A stretch of 64,000 nucleotides of DNA, from positions 25,100,878-25,164,877 of the forward strand of contig NC_086368.1 in assembly GCF_036324505.1 (NCBI RefSeq), in the 5' to 3' direction. The position numbers and the translations under genes were made by a program. This document shows positions 58,186-64,000 of this stretch, in pieces; within the stretch, counting starts at the first letter, position 1, and every line of letters starts with the position of its first letter. Below the pieces are notes generated by a model. It searched no databases. It was not told where the DNA came from and was given only the letters and a program-made list of their open reading frames with translations. Source of the stretch: Eleginops maclovinus. Lineage: Eukaryota; Chordata; Actinopteri; Perciformes; Eleginopidae.

Positions 58186-61100
58186 GTAAGTCATACATCC
58201 ATAGCATTTCCCCTATTTTCCCATTACAGATGTGCACCGATGCCACAGGAGATTATCTCAGCTCGCTGGATTTCCCAACCTGTTCACGTTGCAGTCCGTA
58301 CATCGACTCGTTTCTATAGAGGAATGGTGGCAACCGTCACAACTGTTATATTTTTGTTTTTAAAACGAACGTTGGCAGCCGTTGTGATTATTTAAAAAAA
58401 CGAACGTTTGAAACACCGGGCGAACTAACGCTAGGACTCGGAATGAGCGCGAGCGAAGCGGTTCATTTCGAAAAACTGCAGCTGAATGGAGTTCATCGCT
58501 GCTGCTCTCGAACAGTAATGCGACATACACGGAATTCGTATCATAATTTCTTCATTTTGTCAGTTAACTAAGACATGGTATTAGTTTGTGTTCTATAACA
58601 TGCTGTACCTGCTCAATATTAACTTAGGTAATAGCTATATTTAAAGAAATGAGGCCTGTCACGATGCGTTGCATGTTTAATTACCGAGCTAAAACACCTG
58701 GATAGTTATCCGTCTTGCTTCATGTACTTAACAAAAGAGATACTTTACACCTAAAATACATGTATTAAACCTTATAACCCATTTAAACTCGTGGTGCCAG
58801 TGTATGGCATCAACGTTAAAATAGTAAAATACAAGTTGAACTTTTAGCTTAATTACATTAATAATACTATTTTTTTTGCCTCATGGGATATGATTTTATC
58901 TAGTTTGAACCGGAACTCTGGCGCAAGGCTGTGCTGAATGTTGCTTTACCGTCTCATGTGTACTGTACTGTTGCTATTACTCTTTATCTGCACATTTATT
59001 TTCCAATCACTATTCGAGTCTAGACTTCGCAGATGCGTCTTTATCAGTCAGGTCAGTCTCAATGATGTGGCTGCAGGTGTTACACCACGCAGACACCACG
59101 TGATGGATGACAATGTCACTGGTGGCCATGCGAAGGTCACACAGGTGGGAAGTGTAAGAGTGGGCATCAGGTGTTCCGCCCTTACCTCAAAATAACTAGT
59201 CATCTTGGGATATTTTAAAAAAAAGGACAAGTAATACATTTTGACAAGAAAACTAAGGAACCCTTGGGTTATTACAGTAATCGTATTTAGAGGAGATAAA
59301 AAAACAAACAATTTATAACAAGGTCATTATAACCTTTGTGTAAAATACCCTAGATATACAATCGCTAAATCAAAGACTAAATTCTGCTATTGAATAGATA
59401 ACATTTGAGTGTTATAGTTTAATGGTGGCGGGGGTTGAATTTAGTGTTATATCTCCCACAATGCCCTCAAAGGTGTCACATGATCAGTGAGATTTGAATG
59501 GAGCTTACACAACAAACAACCACCAGGCGTTTGTTGACCCTCACAACATTGCCGTAAAAGACTCCAAAACCCAAAAGACAACACACTTTTACCAAGCTTC
59601 TTTGTGAAAGTGTATCTGTAAACAGGTATTTTGTTTTGAAAGCAGGAGAAAGAGCAGATGGTGGGCAGTATGAGGTTTATTGCCTGATCATTCCTGGTTG
59701 ATAATTACAAACTGAGGAACGTACTGGCTAACTAATGGGAGTGTCAAAAGTTGTTAATTAAGCCACACATTGTGCTTGAGCTGTTGACATTACCCTGAAA
59801 TCTGTTCACTGGTCTCTCTAGGATCTGGACATTTACACAAAGAAATGTAAGCAAAGTCCCTGTACTTTATACACAATCATTTCTTGAAGTGAATGAGGTA
59901 GAGTCAATTCAACATGTCACCATACTAAGAAATGAAACTATTAAGGCGCCTTACTGCATGGATTACTACTCTATAATTTATTACAAGGATTACAGAGTAC
60001 ATAAAAAAAGTGTGAAGTGCTCTTGTGTAGAGGAGGACTTCTTGCAGGGATGAATGTCAGAGAATAACACTCACGGGAGAGATGGAGACAGTAATTAAGC
60101 CACCGTGCTGACAGTAAGTCTGCCTTGTGTGCACTAAGCTCAGCAGTACTGTGTCTAATGGTTTGCCAGCCCTGCAGGGCAAAACATAACCTGCGCCACA
60201 GACACGGACATCTACTGAGACTTCCTGCCATTGGAAACACCTCTGGTATTTTAAATTATGAGAAGGAGCTCTGGTGCTGCTGTTGTGTTTTTGTAACTGA
60301 CCTGCATCTGTAATTTAAGCCGCTGTACCTGCCCTAAAGCTCAACACAGGCATTTGCACAACAGCTTCTAGCTTTCAGAACAAAAACAGCTGATGCGGAC
60401 ACACCTCTATTCCTGTTTCATTCTTAAATTTCCTCTGACCCTAGGTGAACTGCAAACGCCGACAGCTATCCCATCCATCCCTGCTCCATTAGTCTAACAG
60501 CAGGAAAGGAATTGAGGACAAATATAGCAAACAAAAAATGTAAAAAAAACACCAGAGACTGTTGCTTATGCCAGGCAGTGATTTTTCTCACTCTCTTATC
60601 TTATTTATCACACTCTAGATGCTGGAGGGAGGGCTCTGTCTGTCTCCATTTTCTTTATCAGCAGAAATCAGCAGCTGGTGATGAGAAGAGGCAGAGCACA
60701 GGTGATCAGCTTGTTGATCAGAAGTGCTAGATCTGAGCCAAGTTGGACCTCTGGACTGTTCTTCTGTGTCACTGTTCATTTAGGAGCCGCTTACACACCT
60801 GCACATATAACGTCAACGTTTGGTTTCCTCTTTCCATTTAGTTTTTCTCGGGGTTGCCATTGATTGCCCATCTATTAACATTTCCTTTTTCATGTCCTCT
60901 CTTTAATGGCTCATACAGCCACTTTTCAGTCCTACAATTCTCTTGTTTTTTCTGCTTTAGGCACCAGGCTTCTCTCTTTAAACAACCTCTCTGCTTTCGC
61001 CATTATATATTGCTAGGCAAACGATATTTGTCACATAAATAAATGGGGGGGCGTGGCAGTATGTTGATGCAACTAGCGGGCATGTGCCTGTCAATTTAGA

Positions 61101-61934
61101 ATGACGTTGACGTTGGTACGAGCAAAAATGGCAGTTGCACTTGTGTCGTAAATCATACAGTACTTATGCATGCTTAGTGAAGCATTTATACACATACATT
61201 AGTGCAGAAATATGTGTGTGTGTTTTTGTGTGAGAGAGAAAAAGTGAAAGCTCCAGTTCGCCACTAAGAACAATCCCTGGTTGTCATAGATACAAATAAA
61301 TAAGCGGGCACTCAATGCACGTTCAGACTGTGGCTCAGCAATCGTTGAGATGTGTACATGTTGGTTTTGTTTACTGTGTTTGAGGAAGAGAAAATAATGG
61401 TCTATGCCTTTCAATAAGTCCCTTGATGCCTTATTGCTGCGTTGCATGTCAATAAGCATCCTGGGAGCTCAGAGGAAGCAATGCATGCTGGTAAAGCATT
61501 ACACGTTTCAGTGGTTGTTGTGTTGATGAGAAGAGAATACCTTTATGTAAATGATGGTGAAAAAGGTCATTCAATCTCAGCTGTGCACCCCCAGCAGTGC
61601 TATGGATAGCTCATGGAGGGGTGGGGGCATGGTTGCCAAGGACACCGCCGACCTCCACGACTAGCGAGGGAAGTTTCCGGAGGAGCCACCTCTGTGTTTC
61701 TGTGTGGGATTGAGTTGTCAGCGATCAGTCATTGAGACAGCCGAGCTGACCACATGGATAACTGTATGAATCGAGGCTGTGTTCCTGTGAGGCAGCAGGC
61801 CTCTCAGCACTGACTCACTCCCTGCGACTCCATTCAAAAGCTCTTTTTACTATCCCTTGGCAGGAGGGCTCTCATGTCTCTGTGAGCCGTTAATGTTTTA
61901 TGACAAGTGTTTTTTAAGTTTCAACCCAGCTTGT

Positions 61935-61942
<8 letters not shown>
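58186..61942. other. Putative first intron of the downstream gene
   Basis: CpG-rich until about 58,530, then AT-rich. No coding exon, RNA gene or transposon with defined ends was found on either strand. Confidence 0.4.
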
Positions 61943-62011
<69 letters not shown>

Positions 62012-62023
62012 TGTGTGTCTGTG

Positions 62024-62067
<44 letters not shown>

Positions 62068-62074
62068 CGTCCGT
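61943..62074. repeat. Compound microsatellite (GT)n-(CTGT)n-(CCGT)n
   Basis: A GT array of about 68 bp is followed by CTGTGTGT units, then CTGT tetranucleotides and three CCGT units. The stepwise change of unit suggests successive point mutations spread by slippage. The Cys/Val ORFs are artefacts. Confidence 0.95.
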
Positions 62075-62291
62075 CAACACACAGGTGGTCTCGCTGCCTC
62101 CACAGCTGCAGTGCCCAGCCAGTCTGACCTTAGTCCACAGATCCTGCTGAGCCTCCAGCAGTACTCCGCTGTTCTGGAGACTCTGCCCGCTCTTGATTTT
62201 GAAATCGACCTCCTTTTATACTGTCATATCCTCCTTTTTGTCATTTGGATTGTCTGTGTTTTAAAGTCTGCCCGTCCTGTGAGAGGGACAT

Positions 62292-62309
62292 CCCCCCCCC
62301 CCCCCCCCC
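62292..62309. repeat. Poly-C run of about 18 bases
   Basis: An uninterrupted cytosine run directly precedes the retroposon tail; its exact length is unreliable in most sequencing. Confidence 0.9.
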
Positions 62310-62501
62310 GGTAGTTCTCCGCAAGGTTTCTTCCATTTTCCCCTGTTAATAGTTGAGTTTTTCCTTGTGTGCTGCAAGTGTTTAAGGATGGGGGAAGGGG
62401 GGAGGGGTTTGTATGCTGTGCACATTGTAAAGCACCCTGAGACGTGTTATTTTGATATTGGGCTTTAAAATAAAACATGATTGTTTGATTGATGGATTGA
62501 C
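62310..62501 (+). repeat. Teleost retroposon 3' tail ending in a TGATTG array
   Basis: The ordered motifs GTTTCTTCCATTTTCCCCTGTTAA, GAGTTTTTCCTTG, GTATGCTGTGCACATTGTAAAGC, TGATATTGGGCTTTAAAATAAAA and a final TTGTTTGATTGATGGATTGA match the 3' end of a very abundant fish retroposon. It may extend upstream to about 62,080, but that part is not recognisable. Confidence 0.65.
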
Positions 62502-63258
62502 CTCAACAAGATGGGTGTAGCATCCCTTCTGCATTTTGTCTTTCTCTTTGCTGTCTGCATGAGTGAGCCGACGGCTGAGGAAATCCCCACAGACTGAGCG
62601 GCAGCTAGCCTAGCCTAGCTGAGTGGGTACTCTGTTAGCAGCACTAAGTGCAGGTCCGACAGACCTGGCCATTCAGTTTTATTTATAGCCAGAAACCAGG
62701 AGCAGTGAGGAGAGACTCATTCAGCTAGGTTCACACTTCCTGACCCATCACAGCAGATTTATGGAGCCTCGTCTGCCTGTTGGACCCTCCCTTAGTAGTG
62801 ATGATATGTTCCTTTCTTTTACGTCCTCTTCCCCCCCAGGCCTTGCTCCGTGGGAGACCTTTCCATGCTCCTCCTGTGTATGGATTTATTGACGATGTGT
62901 GTCATGTAGCCACAGCTATCTGCATTGCTGTATGTATTACTGTTCCCTTATTAGTCTATATTTCATCGTTTGCCAGGATCCGCTGTGGCAGAGCCTTACA
63001 GCGTATTATGTGGAGTCGAAGAAAAGATGAAAAACATCATTCATGTGTTTGTGTGCGTGTGCACAGATTGATATGTTGAACTGTATATCGCCATTGTTCC
63101 CACTTCTTATATAGAGCCATTCTTTTTATAGGGCGTGATGAGATGAGCAGAAATCTATATCATGATAAACTACATTTACCTTAAAATCAAAAGCAATGAA
63201 AATACAGGAGTGCATATTATATCTTTGTCCTGATAAATTACAGTTGAGTTATGGGACC

Positions 63259-63353
<95 letters not shown>

Positions 63354-64000
63354 TAGCCCACTGCTTAGGGTGAAGTTGGGTAGAGCTACAGTATGTGGGG
63401 AATTAATCAAACTTCCCCATAAAATAGCTAAAGTGGAAGTTATACCATCCTAACAGAGGAATATTACATTAGATGGTCTACGGTGCTACTCAAATGACAA
63501 TATAAGTAAGGGTAATTCTTTCTTGGGCAATATAACATCCACATTAAAGTGGTTACAGTGAAAGGCCTTCTGGTGGATCTAGCCTTCTGGAGCGCAGCCT
63601 TTTACTTCATATATGTTACTTCTGCCATACAACATGTACTGTACATTTCTTTCATTCAGTACAGTGTTGAGAGTAAAGGTGTTGGGATGATAGTCTGTCT
63701 CAAGCTTATGTTTTTTTAAGTGCTTTTGGGTAGTTGGCTGAAGTAAGACTCAGGTTAACACGAGCAGAACATATTTTTCTTAAACAGCCCACTTGTGAAC
63801 ATAGCTTCTATGTATGATTGAACAGCAAGGGACTAAATGACACTAAATCGCGCTGTCATTGCTTTTCTTTAGCTTAGTTGTGGTGACATGAAGTCATACG
63901 ACCGTCCTGTAGTTTTGTTTAAAGCTTAACTTCTGGATTTTGTATTTATGATATAAAATGTTAGTTTCCTGCTGAACAAAATGTGTAAGTGTTATCAATA
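62502..64000. other. Right-hand end of the window, no gene recognised
   Basis: No exon could be supported. The (CA)n array at 63260-63350 is the only clear feature. Confidence 0.4.
63260..63350. repeat. (CA)n microsatellite of about 91 bp
   Basis: An uninterrupted CA array of about 45 units; ORFs across it are Thr-His artefacts. Confidence 0.97.

Noticed and set aside
61943..62314. Frame QHTGGLAASTAAVPSQ... after the GT array as a possible coding exon
   Set aside because: Only open because of the microsatellite; no donor in phase, and it runs into a C-run and a retroposon tail.

Overview
The window looks like nuclear DNA of a ray-finned, probably percomorph, teleost. The evidence is spliced vertebrate genes with GT-AG introns, long CA/GT microsatellites, and several repeat types I associate with fish: Tol2-like hAT MITEs, other hAT elements, and LINE/SINE tails ending in TTATT or TGATTG arrays. 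There are no prokaryotic features. The species cannot be named from the sequence alone.

Three protein-coding genes lie head to tail on the + strand. (1) 1-3.2 kb: the last seven coding exons and 3' UTR of sulf2, an extracellular heparan sulfate 6-O-endosulfatase. (2) 4.0-41.1 kb: a complete arhgap39 (Vilse/CrossGAP) gene with ten coding exons that join in frame into about 1142 residues with two WW domains, a long disordered region, a MyTH4 domain and a RhoGAP domain. (3) 43.0-56.8 kb: a complete phf20 gene with sixteen coding exons and about 989 residues, carrying two Tudor domains, a basic region, a C2H2 finger, a PHD finger and a C-terminal region typical of the family. At 57.95-58.5 kb a CpG-rich segment with a good splice donor looks like the promoter and first non-coding exon of a fourth + strand gene whose coding part lies beyond the window.

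The introns hold most of the mobile DNA. Intron 1 of arhgap39 carries a 2.9-kb Buster-type hAT transposon with matching terminal inverted repeats, a perfect 8-bp target duplication and an uninterrupted 630-codon transposase. A probable solo LTR is nested in its 3' part. A phf20 intron holds a 733-bp deleted hAT element with an 18-bp inverted repeat, a perfect 8-bp target duplication and a minus-strand BED-finger ORF only. It sits inside an older retroposon that also has a copy in arhgap39 intron 2. Two Tol2-like MITEs lie in opposite orientations at 4.6 and 27.4 kb. Several retroposon tails and long microsatellites are also present.

The genes do not form an operon-like unit. They act in separate processes: extracellular sulfate editing, Rho-family GTPase inactivation, and chromatin reading within the MOF/NSL acetyltransferase system. 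The gene order is informative because, from memory, human SULF2 and PHF20 are on chromosome 20q while ARHGAP39 is on 8q24. I found no convincing undescribed defence or metabolic system. The most interesting items are the apparently intact transposase, the BED-only hAT derivative, a possible WW-less arhgap39 promoter, and the 8q/20q paralogon context.
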